Below the pieces are notes generated by a model. That model was not told where the DNA came from. It saw only the letters and a program-made list of their open reading frames with translations, and made no database searches. The position numbers and the translations under genes were made by a program. A DNA stretch of 64,000 nucleotides from Heterostelium multicystogenum (lineage: Eukaryota > Evosea > Eumycetozoa > Acytosteliales > Acytosteliaceae), in contig RCNN01000504.1 of assembly GCA_003667245.1 (NCBI GenBank), forward strand, positions 1-64,000, in the 5' to 3' direction. Of this stretch, positions 35,932 to 47,467 are shown in pieces. Position 1 is the first letter of the stretch. Every line of letters starts with the position of its first letter.

Positions 35932-37142
35932 GATAACTATAATTATCTGTATTTGTATATAAAAGTATGGTAGAACAATAATGAAAAATGAATATTATAA
36001 TTCCACATTTCCATAAAAATGTAATTTGAAATTGGACTACGGTTTTTTAAAATTGAATTAATTTAATAAAAATCAAAATTTTTACACACAGGCTAAAGGA
36101 ACATACACAATAATTGTTGCAAGGGGTGAGAAATATCTTGCCACCATCATTTCTTTGCAGTTGACAATCAAATCATTTCTCATTTTATTGATCAATAAAT
36201 AAGACTAAATTGATTAATAAATAATAAATGAATGAATAAATTAATTGTATTTGGAAAAATAGAGGTTTTTTTATTGTATACAGTTATTTTTGTTTAATCG
36301 CATAATACACATAAGTAATTGATTTGACATTCTCAAAACCAGATGTTTGGTTTTATCTTGGTCATTGGTTGTTGGGAGCCTGAGATTCTAAATACTAGTA
36401 TTTGCAACAACATTGATATTGCCAAAAAGCGTTTACTTGACAGGGAAAAAAAATAATATCATATTTATTGGAGATAGATAGAAGAAGAAAGAGGAATGAT
36501 TAAATATCAAAAATAGTCGGATGATGATAAATCATTTGTTGTTGTCGAGTTGTTGACTCTTAAACTTTCGACATTTAGAAGTCAATGTACAAATCCACCT
36601 CTGAAGCTTTACCACTGTTATTTACACTTGTCATTATAATTTGCACTCTGATTATATTATATAAATAAGATAGGTTGTGCTAATGTTTTAAATGGTTGAT
36701 GATGTTGTTGTTGTTTTTTTTTTTTTTTGGAATATATATATAAATATATGTGTGTAATTATAAAATGATGGTTGATGATTGTTTTTTATCTTTTGATTGG
36801 GTGTGGTTGGTGGTGACGACAGTGGTAGAGATAGGATGTGGATGCTGAATATTAAAAATAAAACTATGAAACTAAACAAAGTTTACTCGTCCCTAATGAA
36901 ATGTTGATGCTTAGATGTGTGAGGTGACTGAAGAGGAGGGAGAAGGATGTACTACCAAGGTATTTAAGAGAAACTTGGTTGTGCAGTGTTCATGAACTTG
37001 TTCTGTTGTCCCAACAGCAGATTGGCCATTATTGGTATTGAGTGACATTAGACTGTTCATGTTTAAGTTTGGAGCAGAGTGTGGACAGTGGGTTCAAATT
37101 AAAGTTGTTTTGGTTGGATTGAAGTGAAAAAACATGTTGTTG
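35932..37142. other. Intergenic region between transporter and Myb genes
   Basis: AT-rich, with a long T run (36713-36728) and ATATATA near 36733. A 63-codon frame at 36688-36879 is low complexity and not supported. Region 36900-37142 has GC content closer to coding DNA and may be the 3' UTR of the Myb gene. Confidence 0.45.
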
Positions 37143-38174
37143 TTAGATTGCAAAACCGAATCCAAGGCTGTCGAGAGTATCACAGAAATCAGAGGCTGAT
37201 CCTGGATTACGTGGAGAGATGATCGGTGATGAAATGATTTCCTCTTCGTCTTCACGCTTCATTGATCTACATTGGTCCAAAAGTGATTGGTGTTGGTCAC
37301 GGTATTGTTGGTTGGCCAAGTTGATGGCAAGATTGTGCATTAACAATTGCATGGTCTCACGGTCGATCTGTGAGAGCTCGTTGAGGGTGTCGGTATATGA
37401 GGAGTTATTAGAGTCAAACAAAGTCGAGAGGAAGTTATATATCTTGGGGTAGTTTGGTGTGATGTTGATGTTACCACTGCTGTTCATGTTGTTGGCTCCG
37501 CTACCAGTGTTACGGTTAGCATTCTGTGCGGCAGACATGGCTGATTGGATATATTGTTGTGCTTGGTTGAGTTGTTCGAGTTGCTGACGGTGTGAGTCCA
37601 TGCTGTTCATTGGCATGGCACCACCAGAGGAGTTGTCCATTGATGGCATCAAACCACGATAGCTCATCCAATTGACGAATGAAGCAGAGTTTAAGAATGG
37701 GTTGTTTGAGAGTGAGTCGGTCAACATACCCAAAGTTGGGTCGTCGTAGCCTTCTGTGGGTATGGTTGTACGGACTTTCTCTTTGGACGTGGTGGTGGAA
37801 TGTTCTCACCAGTGTTGTTCTTTGTGTAACCTTTATAAAATATTTCTGTGCATGACTACGGATTTTGAATGACAGTCTTTGTGTTTACAAAACCTTCAAT
37901 CTTTTTTCCAATCTCTACCGAATCTATAATGATAATAAATAGATAGATAGATAGATATAACAGATGTATGTTAGTAAGACTAGACATGTTGTCAAAACAG
38001 ACGAATCTCGACTTACAATGTGAGAGCTTCTAAGAACTTGGAGTGCTCTTCCTCAGTCCAGTTCTCTCTTTGCTTGGTGATAGTATATGGTTTACGTGAT
38101 TTTGGATTCATTGCTTGTTGTTGTAGGAGTGTTGGATTAAGTGGTTGATTTGGAACCATTTGATTAAATGACAT
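37143..38174 (-). CDS. SHAQKYF-class single-repeat Myb transcription factor
   Basis: A nuclear DNA-binding protein. Exon 1 (38018-38174) starts MSFNQMVPNQPLNPTL and contains the first part of the Myb repeat, RENWTEEEHSKFLEALTL. A 94-nt intron (37924-38017, GTAAGTCG to TTATAG) splits a codon, and exon 2 continues FGRDWKKIEGFVNTKTVIQ then RSHAQKYFIKV, the class signature. The next block NNTGENIPPPRPKRKV resembles the basic Pro-rich segment after the Myb repeat in REVEILLE-like plant proteins and their dictyostelid relatives. The C-terminal part is Asn/Ser/Met-rich, with a helical region (SQIDRETMQLLMHNLAINLA) and the end SLGFGFAI. Frameshifts lie near 37900 (A run), 37875 and 37840. Target genes cannot be inferred. 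Confidence 0.85.
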
Positions 38175-41100
38175 TTTTGATATTTTGTTTGTTTAGAGGT
38201 TTTTTGAAATTGGTTTTTCAAAAAAAAAAATAATAATAATAATTTAAAATTAAATTGTCTAAATGAGACAGGTTGTAAAAAAGTTATTTGTGTTGTTTGA
38301 TTTTAAATGTAATGAGTTGGTACTGGTGGTGTACTGATGATTGATCTATTCTATTGTTGTATGAAATAAAATAGAATTTTTACTTATGGTTGGTGCTGAT
38401 TTGGTTGATAAAAGTTTTTTGCTTTTTAGGTGTATCGTGGCTAGCTCTTTGCGTTAAATAATCAGATGATGATACCTAATGATGAAATTTAATTAGGGTT
38501 TAATAAATCTTCATTTGATTTCAAAAAAAAACAAACATAATTTAAAAAGAGGTGCGAGTGTATAGTTTTGATTTTTTTTGGTGCTTTTTGTAATCAAAAA
38601 AAGTGGGTGGGTGCGGAAGAATATTCTTAAAAAACCCCTATGCAAACAAAACACAAAAATGGTAAACTTAATTTTAAACAAGCTTGCGGGTAAGGAAGGG
38701 GTAGGCGGTATTGTATCTGGGAACACATTTGAATAAAATTAAATATTTAATGAAAAAGCAAAGAAGATATGTAATCATTATTTGTTGTTGCTTGTCAAGT
38801 AAAATGAAATGTATGATGATGAATGAAGTTAAGCTAATGGACAAACAGCAAGAAGTTGTAAATCGGTAGGCGATAATGCAAACCTTACCAATCAATAATC
38901 ATTTGAACTCTAACGATAATAATAATAATAATATAATGAAATTTATTTACTATTGAAGAGATATTGGCTATTATGATTATTTGTATTCTAAATATCTATA
39001 TAAAAAAAGATTGGTTTTGTTTTTTTTGGTTTGAGGATGTTGTTAGGTAGATGTATTGTTATTGTGACCAACATTTTATTGAAAGAATTTAAAAACAAAA
39101 TAAATTAAATTAAAAATAAAGGATAGAGGGGTAAAGATTTGTTAAAAATAGATATGGTACTCATCACTACTTTAAAAATTGATTTGCACTCAATCAATCA
39201 AATGATGATTGTTGTGATTAAATATTTAAAAACAAACAATTTGTAGTGCTTATGCACCAAGGGCTAATTTAAAGTGTGTTTGAGTGTGTGTCTCAAAACA
39301 AAACAAAACAACAAGCAAAATTAAAAATAAGATTGAATGAACATGGAATATTTATGTTTTAAAAATCAAATCTACATAATTATACATATAAGTTGATGTA
39401 GAATGGTGCTTCAATTTAATTGATTACACATGGAAATAATCCAAAGGTAAGAGATTGAAATTATTTGATTATTATAGCAAGTGTTGGTTTGGTGTTGGTT
39501 GTGGTCCTTTTTAAAAGAAACCAAAAAAAGAGATACGAGTGTACAAAAAAATAAATCAATGGATTAAATGTTGGAAATGAATTAACAATTACAATTAATT
39601 TGTGTGAAGATATATTTAGAGATATAATTAAAAATATTATTATAATAATTACTATCTATAGATATATACAAAAGATAATATATAAAAATTAAAAAGATAT
39701 AATTTATATTATCTATAGATAAATAAAAGATAACCTACACTATTATTATTATAAGATTTGTTAAGGTGGGAAATTTGGATTGTTGATGATGTAGCAAATG
39801 GTCTTGGAAGTTGATTATAAAGAAAAGATATTGATGATGTGTCGAGAAGATATTTTACAAAACAATTAAAAACAAAAAAAACAAAAAATATATATTTTTG
39901 GTTTTATTTTTGGGTTGGGGAGAGACTCTCCTGCGGGATGGATGTTGGCAAAAGGCACTTGCGAAATTTTCTTTAATTTACTCCTCCATTTCAAAGTGTT
40001 TTTTAGAGAAAAAAACAACAAAATTTGATTGCAAATTTTGGTGACTTGGGCGACTAGATATTTGATGACGTGCAACATAATATACATACATAGGATGTGA
40101 AATCATTGTTGGGGCGGAGTTGTTCTATTGAGATTTATAGGCCAATTTTGTTGGAACCCCAATGGGGGTCATATATGTATTTAAAATAAACAAAAACAAG
40201 ACAGTAAATATAAGAAACCATCGCCATATTCGAAGGAACTCCTTCTTAGCTCCTCCTTCCATCTGGTGTTGTTCCTTCCACATTTGGGAAATAAAATTAA
40301 AAAAATATATAGATATTATCTAATTTACAAAAAAATAAAAATATCCAACTAAAAAGTGTAGAGACAACGGCACCTATATCAATATGCTCTAATAAATATT
40401 TAGAGTTGTACCACTCCAATTTTACTCACCTGAAAATATATACAATCAAGCCAATATTATAGTAGATCTTTAAAACTATCCAAGTAGTGATGTACTTGTA
40501 TTGTGTGTGAATGGAATGGAGTTCGGCTGTGATTGGTGCCTGGTGGCTATGAGAGCAGAGCAGGGTGAAACCAAACCGATAGGATATATTAAGAAAGGTG
40601 TAGATAGTGTTGTAGTATGATGATGATGTGTAATTTTATACCAATGATGAAAAATAGATATTGATGATGTAAAGTATCTAAGATAATAAAGTAAATGGTG
40701 GAAAAAATCAGCGTTGTGTCTTTCGTGTGCATCGATGGTTTATCTAGCATACAATTTAACAAAGAATTTACCTAAAAAAAATAAAATAAATTAAATCAAA
40801 TCAAAAATGTTTTATTAATAAAAAACAAGTTGATGGTGTGTTGTTTTTGCAACTCAAAGATTTTTATTTGCAAAAGTGAATTTTGAGTTTTTGGACCTTA
40901 AGGTGAGACTCACTGCGTACTGCTTTTCCAAAAATTAATAAGATTTTGGCGTGCATGGTTTTGGATTATGACGAACACACCCACTGCTGTTTTTTTTAGA
41001 AATTGAAAAAACATGTGGTCTCCCTACACTCCTGTGGAGAGTTTGCAGGGCGAAACTATACTTTTTGTTTTATCATTGGTTTTTGATATTTTTTGGCTGA

Positions 41101-43095
41101 CTAACGGTTTGTAAATGATTCGAATATTTGAAACATGAATAGATTATGAGGTTCTTTTGATGAGTAGAACGAGTTCAACATGGTTTTTTTACCTATTCAC
41201 TGCTGACAAGCCACCATCTTCCACTTGATTGTTACATTCAGCAAGCCATCTTTTTGTTCGGATATGTCAATCAATCACATTTTAGAAATCTCAACTACAA
41301 TTTCTTTAATAATAATAATAATTTTTTTGATGATTGATTGTCACTCCCCCGTTTTCGATTAAATCCTATCAACCATTTGTTGTTGTTTTAGATGGATGAT
41401 GTGTATGTTAGATGATTTTTACAAATGTTTTGTTTTATGCAAAATATCTATGATGTAAGGCACCTACCAAAAACAACTGCCTCATGTCGTGTTGGTGCAA
41501 ACAATCAAATCATGGTGACCATATAACATGATGACGTAAATTTATTGGGGGATCATTTGCTCTGACTCCTCTTTTAAGATTGGAGCCTTGTTGCTGATGA
41601 ATACACATCATCTTAATAAATTCATGAAGGATCCAACAACAAAATGGACTATTTAGTTTTTTTTTTTAAAATACATTCCTAGATATTTTCATTTTACATT
41701 TATTGATCAAAAACTTTTTTTTGTTTTAACATAAAGATCTTTTTAGGACACTCTGTTTTTTTTTTTTTGTTCTAAATATTTTGGATTGGTTATTTTATTG
41801 TCTTGGAATACTATTCTAATATTGATATTTATTGTTTTTGTTTTTTGGAGCAAATGGTTGCTCCCATATAAAATAAGCACCTCAATATATAGGAGACCCA
41901 CTCTGTTGCCAATTAAATGGATAAGGTGGTTTGGGTTTATTTTCAAGAATGATGTAAGCATGTGCAAATATTAACCATATACATCATCATCGCATTTATT
42001 GATCAAAATTAATTAATTTTGCCCAAATGGCATTCGAATCGAATCAAAGAAAGGTGTTCCAGCCATTAAAATAAATGAGTATTGATGAATAGGAAACTTA
42101 AAATTGGTCCTTTAGGGTTTTTGACCATTTCACCAATCTTACAAGCTAATCTTTGAGCATTGCCTACAAGATATTATTATTAATAAACCAAAATGTTTGC
42201 AAAAAAGATGATTGAAATAAGCAAAGATATATTACTTCTCACTTTCTTGCAATTGTACCAAGAAAGTTCAAAAAGTCGACCTTTTATCTTTTTTGTAAAA
42301 GTGTAAACGCCCTACCATAAGATTAAACTTTGCAACACAATTCCAAACTACCACTATTTATGGTAGTAAATGATGATCTATTCGCATAATACATCATCAC
42401 AATTCTACTTTGTTTATTAATCACATGAATCATAAAAGTTGTAATGAATTTCCAACTACTATTTGTAAAACAATTTCTTTGATATTTATTTTGAGAATCC
42501 TCTTCCATCAATTTATTTGCAATGCAATGTTCTTAATGCTCTTCTCATAGTTTACTTTAAAATGATTTATAAATTAAAGATACATATTTATAATAGCACT
42601 TTGTTCAATTGAAAATGAAAGAAGATACATAATTTAGTGATGAGGTATTGAAAATGAAAAAGGATAATAATGGCATTGAACATACAACTAGTTATGATTC
42701 ATTGTAAATTGTTCAGTAATTCTCTTCAAACTAAAGTTGAAATTATTATTATTGATGTAGCACCTATTTTAGTTATAGGGTAGCGCTACCCTATTGTTAG
42801 TGTGAATCGATAAAATGGTGTCATGATATATACCTTAGCATTCAGTTAATTTCGATAACTTTTTTTTTCAAAAAATTTCAAAAAACAAAGATATTCATTC
42901 AAACACAATTGGTTGTTGTTATTTTAAATTTCAGCATCATTAATATTATTATTAGTATTATTATTATATTATCTATCTTTCTTTTAATTATATTGTAACA
43001 GCATTGCCCTCAAGTCAGTTGTAACAATACAATCAAAAGTACTAGTTGTAGTAGTATAGGATAATATTATTATTATTATTGTTATTGCTTGATCA
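38175..43095. other. 4.9 kb gene-free divergent region
   Basis: Lies between the Myb gene (leftward) and the acyltransferase gene (rightward). No open frame in it has coding-like composition. It carries T and A homopolymers, a GC-rich stretch with hairpins at about 39905-39960 and 40155-40170, an 8-bp inverted repeat GAAGGAAC/GTTCCTTC (40232-40239 and 40271-40278), and a perfect 20-bp palindrome at 42775-42794. Long upstream regulatory DNA, untranslated exons or noncoding RNAs are all possible. Confidence 0.45.
42775..42794. promoter_or_regulatory. Perfect 20-bp palindrome upstream of acyltransferase gene
   Basis: ATAGGGTAGCGCTACCCTAT is identical to its reverse complement, with no spacer. 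It lies about 300 bp upstream of the ATG at 43096 in otherwise AT-rich DNA. It could be the binding site of a dimeric regulator. No known dictyostelid motif that I can name matches it exactly. Confidence 0.3.
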
Positions 43096-44545
43096 ATGAG
43101 TGAATCATCAAGCCCGACTGCCAGTGGTGCGTCGACACCACCAGCAAAGAAAGTGACTAAGCGTTACTTGCACGACTATGGAAGATACTCTAGTATCCAT
43201 AACAGCCCTCTGGCTTTGTGGACAGAGAAATGGAGAAGACGTGTCATCTCGATCGCAATGATCATGTTGGTCTTTGTTATTTTGACCGTTCTCCTCCCAG
43301 TGTTGTTGGTTGCAGCACTGGCTGCCGATCTTGCTTTGTACAGCAAGCGTAAGGGATTCAACTATGTTCGTGTTTTTAGCATTCTTTGAGACATACTTGG
43401 TGATCGAGTTTATTGCCATCATCTCTTGTCTCATTATCTATATCGTCTATATGGTCAGCTTGGTAGTTGCAGGTGCAGACCGTGATCGCTCAAGATGGGA
43501 TCGTTGGAACTTCTGGTATCAATCATGGTGGGGTGGTGTCATGCTCTTTGGTTGGAGCATGCGTGCCATGGGACTCTCCGTACAGATCGAAATCAAAGGT
43601 GGTGAAGAAGACTTTGTCGCTCCATGGAGCGATGCCAACATTCGTGAGCGTGTTGCCAAAGCAATTGGAATCAATCCAAAGATTATGTTTTTGAGACATG
43701 CCAGTTTCGCCGATACTTTGGTGCCACAGTAAGTTAAATATAAGCATTAATACTAATAAGCGAGTACACTAATCAAATATCATAACAACAGAGGTATTCT
43801 ATCACACTTTTTCCATCTGAGATATATTGTCAAACAAGAGTTGCTTTGGGATCCTGGATTAGATATCTCCGGTTCCAGAACACCAAACTTTTTCCTCTAC
43901 AGAGATGCTGGTGCCGATGGAATGGATATAGAAATGGAAGCGATCAAGAATTTAGTTAAAGACTTCAAACCAAAGGTAAGTCAAACTAATAATTATAATC
44001 TTAAAATAGATTGGGTCTAATACCAAATAAAAATGTATATATATAGGGTAACGAAGTAACTTGTATTTGGCCAGAAGGAACAAGATTCTCTAAATCAAAG
44101 AGAGAAAAAGTATTGGAGAGTTTGAAAAAGAAGGGTGATCCCAAGTATGAATTTGCCTCCAAACTTAAGCATACCCTCTTACCAAGAGTTGGTGGTGCAT
44201 TAGCATTGCTGGAATCAAACCCATGTGGTGATGTCGTATGTATTAAAAATCAAACCTATATATAAGAAACCAATACTAATGGATGGTGGTTTGCACTCAA
44301 TGAAAATATAGATTTTCTGCTCTCACATTGGACTTGAAGCCTCCTCTAATTTTGCAGAAATGATGAAGGGTAAATTGTGTAATAGAGTTGTTAAAATTAG
44401 ATTTGTCAGAGTCAAGTATGCAGATATCCCTAAGACCAAGCAAGAGAGAATCGATTGGATCCTCAAGAATTGGGTCGATATTGACACCTGGGTCGAGCAA
44501 CAGGAGCAACTTGAAAAATCCGAATCTAAAAAGAAATTCAACTAA
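43096..44545 (+). CDS. PlsC-domain lysophospholipid (AGPAT-like) acyltransferase
   Basis: A membrane enzyme that transfers an acyl chain to a lysophospholipid or glycerol-3-phosphate-type acceptor. Hydrophobic segments lie near the N-terminus (IAMIMLVFVILTVLLPVLLV and FIAIISCLIIYIVYMVSLVV). The catalytic HX4D motif is LRHASFADTLVP, and the acceptor-binding motif is WPEGTRFSKSKRE, followed by TLLPRVGGALALLE. Four exons are clear, with introns at 43729-43791, 43976-44046 and 44236-44311, all with GTAAGT or GTATGT donors and in-phase joins. One frameshift near 43375 separates the first hydrophobic block from FFETYLVIEFIAI. The overall layout fits the AGPAT/LCLAT group rather than soluble bacterial forms. 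The C-terminus is Lys/Glu-rich. The start is the ATG before a Ser-rich N-terminal tail. Confidence 0.85.
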
Positions 44546-45661
44546 AATTTTACATTATTAATAAATATATATCATAAATATTTAACCCTGTGATTGTACT
44601 AAAGCAAACAAGCAAACAAACAAAGAAACAAACACGCCTATTTGACCGGATCAGTCCAAAAACTAGAGCATTAACAATCAAAATCACACACACCCCACTC
44701 CCCAAAACCATTGCAATAACAATGAAATAGTTTAGATCATCGCACAATCAAACAACTAATTCATAGCTCGCAAAGCATACCAATAATAACAAAATACTCC
44801 ACTAGCCAAATAAAAAGAATCATCCATTTATTTATTTTTGGATAAAAGAAAAATCTTTATACTTTTATTAATTAAATATCGTGTGGCAAATGCCAGTGCT
44901 TAATAAGATAAAGGGACTACACACAAGCTGATCACGATGCTTTTGATGACTAAAATATTTTATTGATGGTTTTGAGGAGTGAACAGGTGAGAAACTGTAA
45001 TCTTCTTTTGTCAAAAAATAACAACCAAAAATGAAACTTTAAAAAAATAAACATCTTTAATCTCGATTGAATTAAAAAATCTTGTAAGTTTTGTAAATCC
45101 TTTTGTTTGTTTTTTTTTTGTTTTTCTTTTGGGATTAAAATGTGTTTTTCAGCAACAGAATGTGTTGGAGGTACTTTAGATCAACACAAAAAAACACACT
45201 TCATCGATGATAGATCTCGATTATTTTTTGTTTTTACGGGAGGACCCCCATAAAGATCTCAGATCTGAATTACAATGAGATTAGTTTTCACGCTGTGGGG
45301 TTGTTTGTTGTAAGTGATTTGTTTGAGTATTAAGTGGTGGGAACATGTTAGACTTGATTGTCATGATCAAAAAGAGTACTTGACCATTCATTCTTTATTA
45401 TCTATCAACAACCAACAAACAAACAAGTCCTATACACATATATATACATACATACATACATACATATACATATATAATTTCTTTAAACAAATAATAATAG
45501 ATATTAGTATTTCTATTGTTCTTATTTAAAACTTAATTTATTTAAATTAAGTACAAATATAATTAATATCACACCTAATCAAATATATATATTTAATTAA
45601 ATATTGCGTTTTCTTATTTATTTAAAAACCATATACTACTACTATTTTTTTTTGAAAGAAA
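44546..45661. other. Intergenic region
   Basis: AT-rich, between two plus-strand genes. It holds a CATA microsatellite (45446-45466), T-rich runs and a GC-richer patch around 45235-45300 containing AGATCTCAGATCT. The bZIP-like gene's promoter should be here. No gene is supported. Confidence 0.45.
45446..45466. repeat. CATA microsatellite
   Basis: A run of CATA units inside intergenic AT-rich DNA, flanked by TATATA. It is noncoding. Confidence 0.75.
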
Positions 45662-46704
45662 ATGTTGAGCTCAGAAGAACATCGTGAGGCATGCCGTGTC
45701 TATATGCAAAAATATAGAAGTAAACCAGAGAATCGTGAAAAGATTAGACAACAAAATGCCGAATACAGAAAGAGAAAGAAGTTAGAGTCTATCAGACAAG
45801 TCTCAGAGATTGGTACATTGGAGCAGAATTTGGATTCCTATCAATCTAGAATCCAAATACTCGAGGCAGAGTTAAAGGAAGCACTCTTCAAAATTGCTAT
45901 CTTGGAGCAAGACACCCGCATTCCTCAGAGTTATATTCACCAGATGGCTTCCTTAAAGTCACAACTAGATAATAAGCAACATCAAATCGATGTTATTGTT
46001 TCTGCCACAAACAGTTCGATTCAAACCGCTCACAACTCCATTGCTACCGCTTTCCAGGGTCTCGTCTCCACCATTCACCAGGTTACTGGACCATCATCTC
46101 CACCCTCTTCTCCAATCTCAATGACACCTTCCAACTCGCCAACAATACAATCAGCCAACAATCAACAGAAAATTCCACCATTAGATTTTAAATTAAAGAA
46201 CAAAAACATTGATTTGTTCACCAACGAACAGCCCTATTATAGTAGCCAACCATCACCATCTTCGCCACCCTCTTCACCAAGTTTACATTTCCTCACATCA
46301 CCATCATCCTCATCCTCCAATTTTGCATCCATCCCAGGCCTGGCATCGAGTACCGGAAGTTTTGGTTTGGTTCCGACACAAACACCGCCAGCTCTCCAAC
46401 TCCATCCACGTTTAAAGCCCAAAGTCCCGAATCCAAATCCTCAAGTTCAACACCTCAATTAACTAGTACCGCACCAACCAATTCACCAAACCATGTTCCA
46501 CTTTCACTTCTGTGTGATGTCCTCCAAAATGAAACTTATACCAATCCAAACAACATCCAACAACAACAACCACCAGCACATATTCACCATCTTTCAAGAC
46601 AACAAAACAACGCCACTCACAACTCCTCCTCAGATTTCTCTAAAACCGCAATCAATTTCGTTTTAAACAGTGGAGCAACACCATCACTCAACAAATCATT
46701 GTAA
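45662..46704 (+). CDS. bZIP-like coiled-coil protein with Ser/Pro-rich tail
   Basis: A basic region at residues 17-41 (for example NREKIRQQNAEYRKRKKL) runs into a coiled coil. Counting from the start Met, Asn32 and Lys40 have the N-x7-R/K spacing of bZIP basic regions, and hydrophobic residues I50, L57, I64, L71 and I78 follow at seven-residue steps from the expected distance. However, the usual Ala pair and Ser/Cys of the basic region are absent, so it is at best an atypical bZIP. The rest is Ser/Pro/Asn/Gln-rich, as in many dictyostelid regulators. The frame breaks near 46410, and the continuation (STPQLTSTAPTNSPNHVPL, then FVLNSGATPSLNKSL) stops at 46702-46704. A nuclear role is inferred only. 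A conserved SLLCDVLQNETY segment in the tail has no known function. Confidence 0.6.
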
Positions 46705-47467
46705 ACATCATTTTTTAATTCGTTTTTTCCTTTCAATATCTCCTATCTCTCTCTTTCTCTCTTTATTTTATTTTTCCGAACAACGCACCGCCAATCAAAC
46801 AACACTGTAATGCTTTAATATATTAAAGGTATTAAATCATTATAAAACTTATCAAATGAACTGCCATTGAAATCAGTTTATGGTAATTACCTGTATCAAT
46901 TAGCAATGACTCTAAACAAGTTATTCTAAGTCAATCATCACCAACTACCCCCACCAAGATTAACTCCAACCACCCAAAACTAAAAATATGGATCATCATT
47001 ATATTTGTTTACCTTTAAAAAGCATAATAAATATCTCATTAGTTTTTTTCACATCGAAAGAAAATCATCTGCACTCTACAAATTAGCAAACTTGATTGTT
47101 TTAATAGTTTAATTTGATTTGATCGATCTAGATTACAGATCACCACCCTGTTTATTCTATGACCATCTTATTATTATCTGCTGTTATGTTCAAAGAAAGT
47201 TAAAGTTCGATAAAAACTTTTTGTTTTATTTTTTTTTGGTTCCCCCTTGTTGTTGAATTGTCATAATTTGAAGTTGGGTTTTTAAAAAAATAAACTCAAA
47301 AACACACTTGTCTTTTGTTAATATTATTATTATTATTCAATATTAAAAGATATTTCATTGTATTATTTAAATTATAATATTATTTTAACAATATTCTGCC
47401 AGTTTATTAAGTAGACTTAATTCACAAGTAGTGGTTAAACAAAATCAAAAAAAAAACAACAGATAAA
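46705..47467. other. Intergenic region
   Basis: AT-rich sequence between two plus-strand genes, with a CTCTCT patch near 46740-46765 and ATT repeats near 47320. It should include the PP5 promoter. No gene is supported. Confidence 0.5.

Noticed and set aside
41743..41974. Overlapping hydrophobic frames on both strands
   Set aside because: Both strands are open only because the DNA is AT-rich and stop-poor there; no start context or domain.
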